This document shows positions 10,830 through 20,380 of a stretch of DNA of 64,000 nucleotides, in pieces. The notes under the pieces were generated by a model, which saw only the letters and a list, made by a program, of their open reading frames with translations, had not been told where the DNA came from and searched no databases. A program made the translations under genes and the position numbers. The first letter of the stretch is position 1; the number at the start of each line of letters is the position of its first letter. This DNA comes from Anaerolineales bacterium UBA5195. GTDB taxonomy: Bacteria; Chloroflexota; Anaerolineae; Anaerolineales; Villigracilaceae. The stretch is taken from positions 1 through 64,000 of the forward strand of contig DHVZ01000080.1 of assembly GCA_002412925.1 (NCBI GenBank), written 5' to 3'.

Positions 10830-10858
10830 TTGACAAACATCCGATAAATTGCTATCAT
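10830..10858 (+). promoter_or_regulatory. Strong sigma70-type promoter of the ROK regulator
   Basis: TTGACA (10830-10835), a 17-nt spacer and TATCAT (10853-10858) give an almost consensus promoter. Because the in-frame ATG at 10849 lies inside it, translation must start downstream (10891 or 10900). Confidence 0.8.
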
Positions 10859-10899
10859 ATTTATTAGCTAACTCGTGTTACTCGCGCAAAATGCACCTT

Positions 10900-12135
10900 A
10901 TGGCACAATTCACCTGGGCTCCCTCTCCGCAAATCATAAAGAGTCTTAACAAACATACTGTCCTGGATTTGATTCGTTTTACACCAGGCGGGATTTCGCG
11001 CGCCGAATTGGCCCAACGCATGGAACTGAGCCGCGCGGCCATGACGGCCATCGTCAACGATTTATTGGAAAGTGACGTTGTCCACGAAACCGAATCCCGG
11101 GGTGGGCAAAGCGGTCGCCCGCCCATCATTTTGGAGATCAACGCGGTTCGAGGGCGGGCCGTTGGGATAGATATGGGAGCCTCCCACTTATCCATTGTTT
11201 TGACAGATTTCGGCGCGCAAGTTATCGATGAAATCGAAGTGCCCTTCAAGGTCTCAGATGGTCCCGAGTTATGCATCAGCCAGGCCAACAACCTGATGGA
11301 AGATTTGCTCAAGAAAAACCAGTTAACCATTAAAAACATCAACGCCCTCGGGATTGGCGTGCCGGGGCCAATTGCCAGCGACGCGGGCATGGTTTTCGCC
11401 CCGCCGATCATGCCCGGCTGGGACGGCTACCCCATCCAGGCCAGCCTGGAAGAGAAATGGGACCTGCCTGTTTCCCTGAATAACGATGCCGAGTTAGGCG
11501 CCTTGGGCGAATGGGCTTACGGGGTTGGCCGGGGCGAAAATTACCTGGCTTATATAAAAGTAGGTACCGGGGTAGGTTCCGGCCTTCTGCTCAACGGACA
11601 AATCTATCGCGGAGCCACGGGGTCTGCCGGTGAAATTGGTCATTTGACCATCGAGGAAAATGGGCCGCTGTGCGATTGCGGCAACTCCGGGTGCCTGGAG
11701 GCCCTGGCAGGCGGTAAAGCGATTGCCCGCCAGGGACAGGAAGCCATCCGAACAGGGAAGCGTACTCTGCTCTCCAGCCTGGGGCCAGTCGAATCTATCA
11801 CCGCGCGGGATGTGGCTTCCGCTGCGCGCAGGGGCGACCTTGTCTCTCAACAAATCATTGCGAACGCGGGTCGTTATCTCGGCATCGCTATTGCAGGCCT
11901 GGTAAACCTGTTTAATCCGCAGACGGTGATCGTTGGCGGCGGCGTTGCCCAGATCGGCGACTTATTGCTGCAACCCATCCGTGATACTGTTTCCCAGCGC
12001 AGCCTGCGGGCTTCTGCGCGCACCGTAAAAATCAATACCGCTGTGCTTCGACGTCATTCGTCAGGCATGGGCGCGATTGTGCAGGCATTATCGATCGCAT
12101 TGCACCAAGTTGCTGAGCGAAAGGAGGTGAGATAA
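10900..12135 (+). CDS. ROK-family transcriptional regulator (NagC/XylR type)
   Basis: This 411-residue DNA-binding sugar-responsive repressor probably controls the adjacent sugar uptake genes. An N-terminal winged helix-turn-helix occupies about residues 20-80 (ISRAELAQRMELSRAAMTA). A ROK actin-like fold follows, with the phosphate motif GIDMGASHLSIVL, NNDAELGALGEWAYG, and the zinc motif with residues CDCGNSGCLEA. The HTH plus the lack of a strict kinase DxGxT motif points to a regulator rather than a sugar kinase. The ATG at 10900 is chosen because earlier ones overlap the -10 box; 10891 is also possible. No Shine-Dalgarno is obvious. The binding-protein gene starts 109 nt downstream. Confidence 0.88.
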   Translation: MAQFTWAPSPQIIKSLNKHTVLDLIRFTPGGISRAELAQRMELSRAAMTAIVNDLLESDVVHETESRGGQSGRPPIILEINAVRGRAVGIDMGASHLSIVLTDFGAQVIDEIEVPFKVSDGPELCISQANNLMEDLLKKNQLTIKNINALGIGVPGPIASDAGMVFAPPIMPGWDGYPIQASLEEKWDLPVSLNNDAELGALGEWAYGVGRGENYLAYIKVGTGVGSGLLLNGQIYRGATGSAGEIGHLTIEENGPLCDCGNSGCLEALAGGKAIARQGQEAIRTGKRTLLSSLGPVESITARDVASAARRGDLVSQQIIANAGRYLGIAIAGLVNLFNPQTVIVGGGVAQIGDLLLQPIRDTVSQRSLRASARTVKINTAVLRRHSSGMGAIVQALSIALHQVAERKEVR

Positions 12136-12244
12136 TCACCGCAAGGCTTTTATAAGCCTGGTCAAATCACCGCCTTCCCCAAGCGTTGTAGAGAAGCAAC
12201 TGGCTTCTCCAACACCATTTCCATATTCACAAGGAGAAAGAGAA

Positions 12245-13420
12245 ATGAAAAAGTCTATGTTAGCTCTCGTCAGTGCCCTGATGATCGCTTCCTTCCTATT
12301 GGCCGCTTGCGGCGGCGGCGCTCCCGCAGCCCCATCCAAGCAAACTGAAGTGACCTTCTGGCACGCTTATGGCACCGGCTCGGCTGAAGAAGCCGCCCTG
12401 GCCAACGTCTTGGCCGCCGCCGCCGCCGATCTGCCCGAGTACAAGATCAATGTTCTGCAAGTCCCCTTCGCCGACATCTTCAACAAGTACCGCACCGATG
12501 TTGCCGCCGGCGGTGGCCCAGACATGTTCATCGCCCCGAATGACGACCTCGGCAACGATGCTCGCGCTGGACTGATCGCTGACATCAGCGAACTCGCCAA
12601 GGGCAAGCTCGATGGCGTCAACCAACTCGGCATTGACGGCATGAGTCTGGATGGCAAGCTCTATGGCGTGCCCGAATCCCTCAAGGCTGTTACTCTCTGG
12701 TACAACACCTCCATGCTCCCCACCGCGCCCAAGACCACCGATGAAGTCATGAAGCTCATGGAAGCCGGCACCCCGATTTCCATGAACTATGGCTGCTACC
12801 ACATGTACGGCTACTACAGCGCCTTCGGCGGCTCGATCTTCGATCCCTCCTGGAAAGTCATCGCTGACCAGGGCGGCGTGGTGGATGCCTTCACCTTCCT
12901 GAATAGCGCCTACCAGCTCCAGAAGAAGAACGGCTGGGCGATGAATGACAGCGATGGCCTGGCTCCCTTCAGTGAAGGCAAGCTCGCCGCGATCATGAAC
13001 GGCAACTGGGCGATGGCCGATTACAAGAAAGCCCTCGGCGATAAACTGGCCGTAGCTCCCCTACCCGCCGGCCCCAAAGGCCCCGCAGCCCCCATGCTCG
13101 GCGTTGATGGTTTCTACATCAATCCAAACAGCGCCAACAAAGAAGCTGCCATTGCCGTTGCTCTCTATCTGACCAACGCCAAATCCCAGACAATCATGAT
13201 GAACGAGGCTGGTCACGTTCCGGTTCGCACCGATGTCACCATCACCGACCCGTTGATCAAGGGTCTCGTGGATGCCTTCAACGTTGGCTCCACCATCCGC
13301 CCCCAGGTTCCCGAACTCGGCAAATACTGGTCGAACTTCTGTGGTTCTGACGCCATCTACGAAAAAGGCATCGAACCCGCCCAGTTTGTCACCGACGCGA
13401 CCGCCGGCGCAAACAAGTAA
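12245..13420 (+). CDS. Sugar ABC transporter substrate-binding lipoprotein (MalE-like)
   Basis: This 391-residue extracytoplasmic solute-binding protein captures a sugar, probably malto-oligosaccharide, for the permeases that follow. The N-terminus is a lipoprotein signal with lipobox LLAAC and Cys22 as the lipidated residue. The mature part has family 1 features: TFWHAYGTGS, DMFIAPNDDLG, a domain hinge, and FSEGKLAAIMNGNWAMADYK. A good ribosome binding site (AAGGAGAAAG) precedes the ATG. The CDS is rich in GC-strong codons compared with neighbours, as expected for a highly expressed gene. A hairpin terminator after the gene likely keeps its mRNA in excess over the permeases. The sugar is inferred from the GH13 enzyme downstream. 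Confidence 0.9.
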   Translation: MKKSMLALVSALMIASFLLAACGGGAPAAPSKQTEVTFWHAYGTGSAEEAALANVLAAAAADLPEYKINVLQVPFADIFNKYRTDVAAGGGPDMFIAPNDDLGNDARAGLIADISELAKGKLDGVNQLGIDGMSLDGKLYGVPESLKAVTLWYNTSMLPTAPKTTDEVMKLMEAGTPISMNYGCYHMYGYYSAFGGSIFDPSWKVIADQGGVVDAFTFLNSAYQLQKKNGWAMNDSDGLAPFSEGKLAAIMNGNWAMADYKKALGDKLAVAPLPAGPKGPAAPMLGVDGFYINPNSANKEAAIAVALYLTNAKSQTIMMNEAGHVPVRTDVTITDPLIKGLVDAFNVGSTIRPQVPELGKYWSNFCGSDAIYEKGIEPAQFVTDATAGANK

Positions 13421-13440
13421 TCCAGGTTTACAAATGCACA

Positions 13441-13474
13441 AAAGCGAACAGGGGCAACCCTGTTCGCTTTTGTC
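13441..13474 (+). terminator. Attenuating terminator between binding protein and permeases
   Basis: AAAGCGAACAGGG (13441-13453) pairs perfectly with CCCTGTTCGCTTT (13458-13470) over a GCAA tetraloop, followed by a short T-rich stretch. It lies inside a transport operon, so partial termination or 3'-end stabilisation of the upstream mRNA is likely. Confidence 0.8.
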
Positions 13475-13556
13475 AAATTCATACAAGATCAACCGCTGGA
13501 CACAAACCACCAAATAGGAATAAAATGCAGGTAATCAGTTCTCAAGGAGCGGAGCG

Positions 13557-14576
13557 ATGGCAACCTTAACTGCAAAAATGGATACCCGTAAAAAAAGTAA
13601 TTTCAGCAAGGCAATCATTCCTTACATATATCTATTGCCTGCGTTTTTGGTGATGGGGGTAATTACATTCTACCCACTCATTTATCAGGTCATCGTTTCG
13701 TTTACAGATTTTCAAACCAAGGACCTCAGGTATGGGCTCAGTTCTCCCGTACTAAACTTCATCGGCTTCAAAAATTATCTTGATATTTTTACTGGCGGGC
13801 TGCCAGTCCAGAATTTTGAATTTTTCCGTGTTCTGATCTACAACTTCTGGTGGGCGATTACCAATGTCATGGTCCATGTTCCCGCCGGCGTGCTGATTGC
13901 CGTCTTATTGAACTCAGAAGGCCTGTGGCTGAAAAAGATTTATCGCGCTGTCTACATTCTACCGGTTGTTGTTCCGCCACTGGTGGTTGCCACCGTCTGG
14001 CGCAATATTTTTGACGAGCAGTACGGCGCCATGAACCAATTACTCACCGTCATTATGCACTTTTTTGGTTCAGTAGACCCGGTGCGCTTGCGCTGGATGA
14101 CAGAATATGCGGCGCCCATTCCCTGGCTGCTGCCAGGCGGACCGCTGCCATTGGCATACTATGCCATGATGATCGCCAATTTCTGGTTAGGTTGGCCTTT
14201 CATGACTGTGGTTGCCACCGGAGCACTGCAAAGCATTCCCAAGGATTTGTATGAAGCGGCTGATATCGATGGTGCCACCGGTCCTCAGCAGTTCTGGAAC
14301 ATCACGGTACCGCTGCTGCGCCCGGCGATGATTCCGGCTGCCGTTTATGGTTTCACACTGTCTTTCAACCTCTTTGCGTTTGTGTTCTTTATGTCTCAAG
14401 GCGGCCCGGCGCGCTCCACCGAAATCCTCGTCACTTTTGCCTATGACCTGGTGCGCAACCTGCGTTTGTATGGCGCAGCGGCGGCATTCTCGGTGATCAT
14501 CTTTTTTGTTGGAACGATCGTCTTTCTGATTACCAACCGGGTTACCCATGCGACCGAAAGCTATACGGAGGCATAA
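13557..14576 (+). CDS. Sugar ABC transporter permease (MalF-like)
   Basis: This 339-residue inner-membrane subunit has six or more hydrophobic helices. The first (IIPYIYLLPAFLVMGVITFY) and the EAA loop (YEAADIDGATGPQQFWNITV) are typical of carbohydrate uptake family 1 permeases. The EAA loop docks the ATPase. It pairs with the next gene, which starts 2 nt after this stop codon. A ribosome binding site, CAAGGAGCGGAGCG, precedes the start. No ATPase of the MsmX/MalK type is encoded in this cluster, so the transporter must borrow one from elsewhere in the genome. Confidence 0.9.
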   Translation: MATLTAKMDTRKKSNFSKAIIPYIYLLPAFLVMGVITFYPLIYQVIVSFTDFQTKDLRYGLSSPVLNFIGFKNYLDIFTGGLPVQNFEFFRVLIYNFWWAITNVMVHVPAGVLIAVLLNSEGLWLKKIYRAVYILPVVVPPLVVATVWRNIFDEQYGAMNQLLTVIMHFFGSVDPVRLRWMTEYAAPIPWLLPGGPLPLAYYAMMIANFWLGWPFMTVVATGALQSIPKDLYEAADIDGATGPQQFWNITVPLLRPAMIPAAVYGFTLSFNLFAFVFFMSQGGPARSTEILVTFAYDLVRNLRLYGAAAAFSVIIFFVGTIVFLITNRVTHATESYTEA

Positions 14577-14577
14577 C

Positions 14578-15585
14578 ATGAAAACCGAAACTAAAAACAA
14601 AAATATATTCATGCGCTTCCTGACGATGAACACATCCAATCAGACAAGCGGGCGCAGTCTGCCTTTATGGAAACAGCTCCTATTGCAACTGCTGACACTC
14701 GCCATCGCCTTCGAAGTGTTGTTTCCCATCCTGTACATTATCACCCTGTCATTCAGCTCAAAATCAACGCGTCCCTCAACCCTGCAACTCATTCCAACCG
14801 AACTATCTCTCGTCGCTTACCAGCAAGTGCTCGACAAGCCAACCGCCAATCCGGTTACCTTCCCTGTACTATTAAAAAACAGCTTCTTGTTGTCCATCGG
14901 CGTTGGTCTGGTGGCGCTGCTGGTTGCTGTTACAGCTGCCTACGCCTTTTCACGTTTCCACTTCAAAATGCGCCAGGTGCTGATGGTGCTGGTCTTCATC
15001 CCTCTCCTCATGCCTGCCGTCGGCCTCTCGACCCCGCTCTACCTGTTGATGAACAGTGTGCGCGTTACAGACTGCGGGCAGGGAATTACCGCCATTGCGC
15101 CATTTATGACCTGCGCCCAAGGAGCGGCTGGTAAAATTATATTCAACTTGCGTGATTCCCTGCTCGGTGTGGGCATCGCCATGATTTCCGGCGCGCTACC
15201 TTTTGCCGTTTGGAACCTGAAAGGTTACCTCGATACTATCCCGCATGAATTAGAAGAAGCTGCCGCCATCGATGGCGCGAACGCCAACCAAATCTTCTTC
15301 CAAATCGTTCTACCTCTGGCCATTCCACAACTGGCCGTCACTTTCTTCCTGGGTTTCATCGGCCACTGGCAGGAATTCGCTCTCCCCTGGCTCTTCCTAT
15401 CCAAGCCGGAAGATTACACCCTCTCAATGACACTTTACAATATGACCGGACAATACGCCAATGCCATCCCGTGGAACCGCTTTGCAGCCTTTGCGGTCAT
15501 TGTGGCAGCGCCGGTAGCAGTCATTTATATTGCGCTGCAAAAATACATCACCTCCGGCCTGACCGCGGGTGGCGTAAAAGGCTAA
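14578..15585 (+). CDS. Sugar ABC transporter permease (MalG-like)
   Basis: This 335-residue second permease subunit has six predicted membrane helices and the EAA motif ELEEAAAIDGANANQIFFQI. The N-terminal 35 residues are polar and cytoplasmic. The start at 14578 is preferred because ACGGAGGCATAAC precedes it; an upstream in-frame start at 14548 lies within the MalF-like gene. It ends with LTAGGVKG, the usual MalG-type C-terminus. A very strong terminator closes the operon. Confidence 0.9.
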   Translation: MKTETKNKNIFMRFLTMNTSNQTSGRSLPLWKQLLLQLLTLAIAFEVLFPILYIITLSFSSKSTRPSTLQLIPTELSLVAYQQVLDKPTANPVTFPVLLKNSFLLSIGVGLVALLVAVTAAYAFSRFHFKMRQVLMVLVFIPLLMPAVGLSTPLYLLMNSVRVTDCGQGITAIAPFMTCAQGAAGKIIFNLRDSLLGVGIAMISGALPFAVWNLKGYLDTIPHELEEAAAIDGANANQIFFQIVLPLAIPQLAVTFFLGFIGHWQEFALPWLFLSKPEDYTLSMTLYNMTGQYANAIPWNRFAAFAVIVAAPVAVIYIALQKYITSGLTAGGVKG

Positions 15586-15594
15586 CCACCCACC

Positions 15595-15630
15595 AAACCT
15601 CCGAAGTCTTGGAGACTTCGGAGGTTTTTT
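15595..15630 (+). terminator. Intrinsic terminator of the sugar transport operon
   Basis: AAACCTCCGAAGTCT (15595-15609) and its exact complement (15613-15627) flank a 3-nt loop and run into six Ts. The 15-bp perfect stem is one of the strongest terminators in the window. Confidence 0.9.
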
Positions 15631-15900
15631 ATGGATTAAGGAGCGTTTCCTTGCCTTAACCCTACTCCTGCACGCCAGCGGTTTCCAGAACTCAAAGCTC
15701 TTCGGCCTTCCCGCGCCTGGTGGCCGGGGAGGTTTTCCACGAAATTCCTATCCAATCCTTCTACGATACTAACGGCAACGTGGAGTTCCAATGAGTGCCA
15801 CCTGCCAATTTTGTAATCCAACCTCGCGTTTTGTCCCGATGACAGGTTTTTGCTGTAAAATTCAGCCCGCGCACAAATCTTTCACTGACATCGAGACTCA
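15631..15900 (+). other. Noncoding gap before the GH13 gene
   Basis: No supportable gene lies in these 270 nt. A possible promoter is TTGTCC (15831-15836), a 19-nt spacer and TAAAAT (15856-15861). It would give a leader of about 33 nt before the ATG at 15901. The rest shows no strong hairpin or repeat. Confidence 0.35.
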
Positions 15901-17292
15901 ATGAGCACTCCTTACTGGCTCCAAGACGCCATCTTTTACCAGATTTTCCCAGACCGCTTTTCAAACGGGGATCCATCCAACAACCCGGCAAATATCGACA
16001 AATGGGGCGCGCCGCCAACCATTTGGAATTACCAGGGGGGCGATTTGCGCGGCATCCTCCAGCGCTTCGACTACCTGCTCGACCTGGGAATTAACGCCCT
16101 TTATCTAAATCCCATCTTTCAGGCACCCTCCAACCATCGTTACAACACAACCGACTATTACAAGATTGACCCCAGGCTGGGAACCATGCTTGATTTTCAC
16201 GCCCTGCTCGATCTTGCCCACCGCAACAACGTTCGTGTTGTACTGGACGGGGTCTTCAACCACTGCTCGCGAGGTTTTTTTGCCTTCAACGATGTGCTCG
16301 AAAATGGCGAGTTTTCAGCCTACAGGGACTGGTTTCACGTTCATCGCTTTCCGCTGGAGGCCTATGGCCCCGGCGATGCCATCCACTACGATGGATGGTG
16401 GATGCTCAAATCCCTGCCCAAATTCAATACCAACAACCCTGAAGTCCGTCGTTACCTGATGGGCGTGGCCCGCTACTGGGTCGAGCGCGGCATAGACGGC
16501 TGGCGGCTCGACGTTCCCAACGAGATCAACGACGATTCTTTTTGGGCTGAGTTTCGGCAGGTGGTAAAAGCCGCCAACCGTGACGCCTGCCTGATCGGCG
16601 AAATCTGGAATGCAGACCCGCGCTGGGCCAACGACACACACTTTGATGGGTTGATGCACTATCCTGTCCGTGATGCGCTCTTAGACTGTTTCAACAACAA
16701 AAGCACAATCACGCAATTCGCGGATACCGTTGAAGGGCTTTTTGAAATCTACCCACGCGAGAATATCTATTCGATGTATGTCACCCTCGGCTCACACGAC
16801 ACAGAACGCCTGTGCAGCATGCTTGGCGGCAACCTGGCCAAGCTCAAACTCGCTTTCCAGTTCCTGTTTGCCTATCCCGGCGCGCCCGCCATCTATTACG
16901 GCGACGAGGTGGGCCTGGAAGGCGGTAAAGACCCCGACTGCCGCCGCGCTTTCCCCTGGGATCCGGCAGACTGGAAAGCCGATCTGCGCCCCTGGGTGCA
17001 GAGTCTCATCACTGCGCGCAAGGGGCGCGCCTCGCTGCGCCGGGGGGAGTACACTCGGATAACGGTCGACCAGGCCAACGGGGTCTATGCCTTCGCACGC
17101 ATTCTCGGCGGAGAAAAAACGCTCATCGCGCTGAATGCCTCGGATAAAACGGTAAATGCCCAAATCCCCGCCCAAACGCTTTGGAAAGAGGGGCAAACCT
17201 TGCGAAACTTGATCAATGGCACGCCTTTCAGCATCAGTCATGGTCAGATTAATGTCAGCCTGGTTCCATGGACTGGCATCTATCTTGGGTAG
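15901..17292 (+). CDS. GH13 alpha-glucosidase/cyclomaltodextrinase-like enzyme
   Basis: This is a 463-residue alpha-amylase-family glycosidase, probably cytoplasmic because no signal peptide is present. The barrel begins WLQDAIFYQIFPDRFSNGDP, which is typical of neopullulanase/cyclomaltodextrinase relatives. Conserved regions are LDGVFNHCS (region I), GWRLDVPNEI with the nucleophile Asp (region II), GEIWN with the acid/base Glu (region III) and SHDTERL (region IV). The extra N-terminal starch-binding domain of many GH13_20 enzymes is absent. It probably hydrolyses the malto-oligosaccharides imported by the upstream transporter. Exact linkage specificity is not readable. Confidence 0.9.
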   Translation: MSTPYWLQDAIFYQIFPDRFSNGDPSNNPANIDKWGAPPTIWNYQGGDLRGILQRFDYLLDLGINALYLNPIFQAPSNHRYNTTDYYKIDPRLGTMLDFHALLDLAHRNNVRVVLDGVFNHCSRGFFAFNDVLENGEFSAYRDWFHVHRFPLEAYGPGDAIHYDGWWMLKSLPKFNTNNPEVRRYLMGVARYWVERGIDGWRLDVPNEINDDSFWAEFRQVVKAANRDACLIGEIWNADPRWANDTHFDGLMHYPVRDALLDCFNNKSTITQFADTVEGLFEIYPRENIYSMYVTLGSHDTERLCSMLGGNLAKLKLAFQFLFAYPGAPAIYYGDEVGLEGGKDPDCRRAFPWDPADWKADLRPWVQSLITARKGRASLRRGEYTRITVDQANGVYAFARILGGEKTLIALNASDKTVNAQIPAQTLWKEGQTLRNLINGTPFSISHGQINVSLVPWTGIYLG

Positions 17293-17294
17293 TA

Positions 17295-17321
17295 AAAGCC
17301 CGGCGCAACCGGGCTTTTTAT
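17295..17321 (+). terminator. Intrinsic terminator of the GH13 gene
   Basis: AAAGCCCGG (17295-17303) pairs with CCGGGCTTT (17309-17317) over a 5-nt loop and is followed by TTTATTT. It starts 2 nt after the stop codon. Confidence 0.85.
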
Positions 17322-17348
17322 TTGGGGTTTTGAATATCGGAGAGCCTT

Positions 17349-20342
17349 ATGAATCAACCAATACCGGAAGTCTGCAATTTTATATTGAGAGAGATTGAAA
17401 AATGGCGCAAGGAGGAGCTGGTCAGCCCCGCCCTTGCGGCGACGCTAAGCAAACGCTATCGGGTTGATCCCGTTTCGCCGGTTGCGCCGCAGGAGACTCC
17501 CCTCAGCCTGCCCGCCGCCAAAGAAACCGGGCAGCCCCGCCCGGCCGCGGTTCAACCTGCCGCGGCGCCTGCGCCTGCTGGCCCCCGCCCCACCCTGATG
17601 CAGACCCTGCTCTCAGAAACGAGCATCAAGATTGCACTCTATTTGGGCGCGTTCTTCGTCATCGCCGCCGCGCTGATCCTGGCGGCGCTGGTGGCTCTTC
17701 TGCGCCTGCCGATTTTGCTGGTAGTGGCGACCTTGTTCGGCGGAGCGGCGCTGACGCTCAAGAAACGCCTGCCCCAGCCCAGCTACATTCTCTGGTTGGT
17801 TTTTTCAGCGCTGCTGCCAATCTCCGCCGGCGTTGGCGCAGACTTGCTTGACCTGCAAGGCACTTTAGCTTCTGCTTTCTGGGTCGCCGTGTTCTTCATC
17901 ATGACGCTGGTCTGGGGATTCAGCACCTGGCTGTATACTTCGCGCTTTTTCTCGCTGGCCGCCTTTGGCGCGCTGGCAGCAGGCGCGTGGTTCTTTGCAG
18001 ACCTGTTCGAACCGAAAACCGACCTGTACCTGTTCTGCCTGATGGCAGCCGGGATTGTCGGGGCCATCTGTGTCGGCCTCCTGAAAGCCTGGCAAAATCA
18101 AAAATTCGCCCTGCCCTTGTTTATCATCCTCCATTTGGTCGCTTTGGGCATCCTGTTCCTGTCATTCGTCAATATTTTTATCAACCAGTTTGACAACTAT
18201 TCGCACGCCTGGTGGCTTTTTGCCGCACTGACCTGGCTGGCCGCATTTATGTTTTATGTCATCAGCGACGTGGTTATTGCCTTCCCCCTTTTTCCCTTCA
18301 TGGCAGCCGGGGCGCTGATGCCGATCGCCTGGCTGGCGCTGAATGAATTCGAAGCCAATCATATCGTCGTGGCGACAGGCTGGTGGATTTGGGCTTTTGT
18401 CCTTGCCGCGTGTGGAGAAATAGTTTCGCTGATTAATATCAAAAAAGTAAATCGATATGCCTTGCCGCTGGTGCTTGCCAGCCTGCCATTGTTTTTCATC
18501 GGCGGATTTTGGGGCTTCAGCCACAACGAGTGGCTTGGATTTGGGTTGTTCGCTGCCGCCGGACTCGTAATCACAGCCATGCACATCCGCAAACCCCGCT
18601 GGTGGCTCTGGCTGGCCGGACTGGCTTCACTGCTGATCGCCTATTTCTCTTTTTTCAACCTGCCTGCCATTGCCCGGCTTGACCCGGAACCGCTTTACCT
18701 TTCGTTGCTGGCACTCGGCCTGCTGGTTCTGCCAGACCTGTTCCTTAAACCTGATTTTACATATGCCCCCGGTTGGCGCTGGCCGCCGCGAGTTTACATA
18801 TTCCTGCTTCTGGCAATCACCACCCTGGGAGCTTTTGCCGAGGGCGAAAACTCGCCAGAAAAAGCAGCCCTGGCTTTTGGAGTCCTGGCTTTCCTGGCCC
18901 TGCTCTATGCCTTGAAGTTCAATAAACCATTTTTAGGCATGTTATTTTGTGGCTACGCGATATTTTCCACTATTTACATACTCCAGATCTGGGACTTGAA
19001 CTGGTGGCTGCCCGCCCTGACCACGCTTGCAGTCTGCTTCTATGCCCTGGGGCTGGCGCTCACCTGGGTCAAACCCGCTGGCGGCTGGTCAAACCTGTTC
19101 CGTTGGAGTGGGTTATTCCTGGGCAGTTGGCTGTCCCTGTTCGCGGTTGCCTTCACTGGGCCCGGAGATGGCTGGTACGTGGGTCTCATCGGCACCCTGT
19201 TTGTGATCGAAACATTTGGCCGGTTCGCCTGGATGGAACTGTTCGTCCATTTCTTTTATGCTTTGGGATTCTCCCTGATTTTGCATGAAGCCAATCTCGA
19301 CAGCCTCAATCCATACCTGATGGGCATCAGCGTACTCCTGCTCAGCCTGGATCTGATTTTTTCCCGCGCACTCCCCGGCAGGAAAAACTGGAAGTGGCTC
19401 CCCCGTGGATTCGGCCTGGGGATTGCCCTGATCGGCAATCTCATCCTGCTCACCCAGTGGCAAATTGCAACCAGTATGGATGTCGCCATCAGCGTGACCT
19501 ACGCCCTTTTATTCCTGGCCTACGCCCTGCTATACCACGACCCCCGCCTGGGATATATCTATTTCGCAATCGTGCCTGTCTCGCTGTTGACTGCCGCCGG
19601 TTTCGCCGGGCTGGAGCGTTGGACCGGCATTCTGATCCTGCTGGCGGGGCTGTATTACGCCTTGAGCTGGCTCGACAGACCCCGAGGCTGGAGCCCGATC
19701 CGCCGTTACAGTGGGCTGGCCCTCGGCACACTGGTCGCCTTTTCCGCGCCGTTCGAACACTCCGGGTTGTGGGCCAGCCTTCCAGTTGCCATGGCCGCCA
19801 CATTCTGGGCGCTCGAGGCCTTCAGGCGTCGCAGCGTTTGGTTGGGCTTCCCGGCCAATACGCTTTACTTGATGGCCTATTTTATGATTCTGGTTGAGTT
19901 GAAGGTAGATCAACCACAGTTTTACTCGGTTGGCGCGGCAATCCTGGGAATGCTGATGCACTATCTGCTGATGCGCACTGGCTCCAATGCCGGAGCTTTC
20001 ATCACAGGCATGGTTTCGCAATTGGTTTTGCTCAGCACCACTTACATCCAGATGGTTTCGACCAATTCGTTGTCCTACTTTGCCGCGCTGTTCTTCCAGT
20101 CACTGGTTGTCTTGATTTACGGACTGGTAATTCGCTCACGCAGCTTGGTCTTTACGCCGATCGCTTTCGTCGTCCTGGGCGTTTTTACCGTTGTCTTCAG
20201 CCTGCCAATCCTCAAGGGAGTTGCTACGGTGCTGATGATTGGCTGCACCGGCATCCTATTTATCGTCCTGGGCATCGCTGCCGTGTTAATGCGCGAACGC
20301 CTCGTCGAACTACGCGACCGGCTGAGTGACTGGAAAGCGTAA
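17349..20342 (+). CDS. Giant polytopic membrane protein, DUF2157-like
   Basis: The function is unknown. The 997-residue product has a soluble N-terminal segment (about 1-45, including REIEKWRKEELVSPALAATL), a Pro/Ala-rich linker to about residue 80, and then an almost continuous series of some 25 or more hydrophobic helices to the C-terminus. The helix-linker-multi-TM layout resembles DUF2157-type predicted membrane proteins, but the match is by general appearance only. No catalytic motif, transporter signature or signal peptide is visible. It stands alone between two terminators/promoters. The ATG at 17349 follows TCGGAGAGCCTT. Confidence 0.7.
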   Translation: MNQPIPEVCNFILREIEKWRKEELVSPALAATLSKRYRVDPVSPVAPQETPLSLPAAKETGQPRPAAVQPAAAPAPAGPRPTLMQTLLSETSIKIALYLGAFFVIAAALILAALVALLRLPILLVVATLFGGAALTLKKRLPQPSYILWLVFSALLPISAGVGADLLDLQGTLASAFWVAVFFIMTLVWGFSTWLYTSRFFSLAAFGALAAGAWFFADLFEPKTDLYLFCLMAAGIVGAICVGLLKAWQNQKFALPLFIILHLVALGILFLSFVNIFINQFDNYSHAWWLFAALTWLAAFMFYVISDVVIAFPLFPFMAAGALMPIAWLALNEFEANHIVVATGWWIWAFVLAACGEIVSLINIKKVNRYALPLVLASLPLFFIGGFWGFSHNEWLGFGLFAAAGLVITAMHIRKPRWWLWLAGLASLLIAYFSFFNLPAIARLDPEPLYLSLLALGLLVLPDLFLKPDFTYAPGWRWPPRVYIFLLLAITTLGAFAEGENSPEKAALAFGVLAFLALLYALKFNKPFLGMLFCGYAIFSTIYILQIWDLNWWLPALTTLAVCFYALGLALTWVKPAGGWSNLFRWSGLFLGSWLSLFAVAFTGPGDGWYVGLIGTLFVIETFGRFAWMELFVHFFYALGFSLILHEANLDSLNPYLMGISVLLLSLDLIFSRALPGRKNWKWLPRGFGLGIALIGNLILLTQWQIATSMDVAISVTYALLFLAYALLYHDPRLGYIYFAIVPVSLLTAAGFAGLERWTGILILLAGLYYALSWLDRPRGWSPIRRYSGLALGTLVAFSAPFEHSGLWASLPVAMAATFWALEAFRRRSVWLGFPANTLYLMAYFMILVELKVDQPQFYSVGAAILGMLMHYLLMRTGSNAGAFITGMVSQLVLLSTTYIQMVSTNSLSYFAALFFQSLVVLIYGLVIRSRSLVFTPIAFVVLGVFTVVFSLPILKGVATVLMIGCTGILFIVLGIAAVLMRERLVELRDRLSDWKA

Positions 20343-20352
20343 TTTTTCCACC

Positions 20353-20380
20353 TTGACATTCTGACACTCCGGCATATAAT
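20353..20380 (+). promoter_or_regulatory. Near-consensus promoter of the trp operon
   Basis: TTGACA (20353-20358) and TATAAT (20375-20380) are both perfect, with a 16-nt spacer. Transcription should begin near 20387, at the start of the T-box leader. Such a strong promoter is expected where control is exerted by premature termination. Confidence 0.85.
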
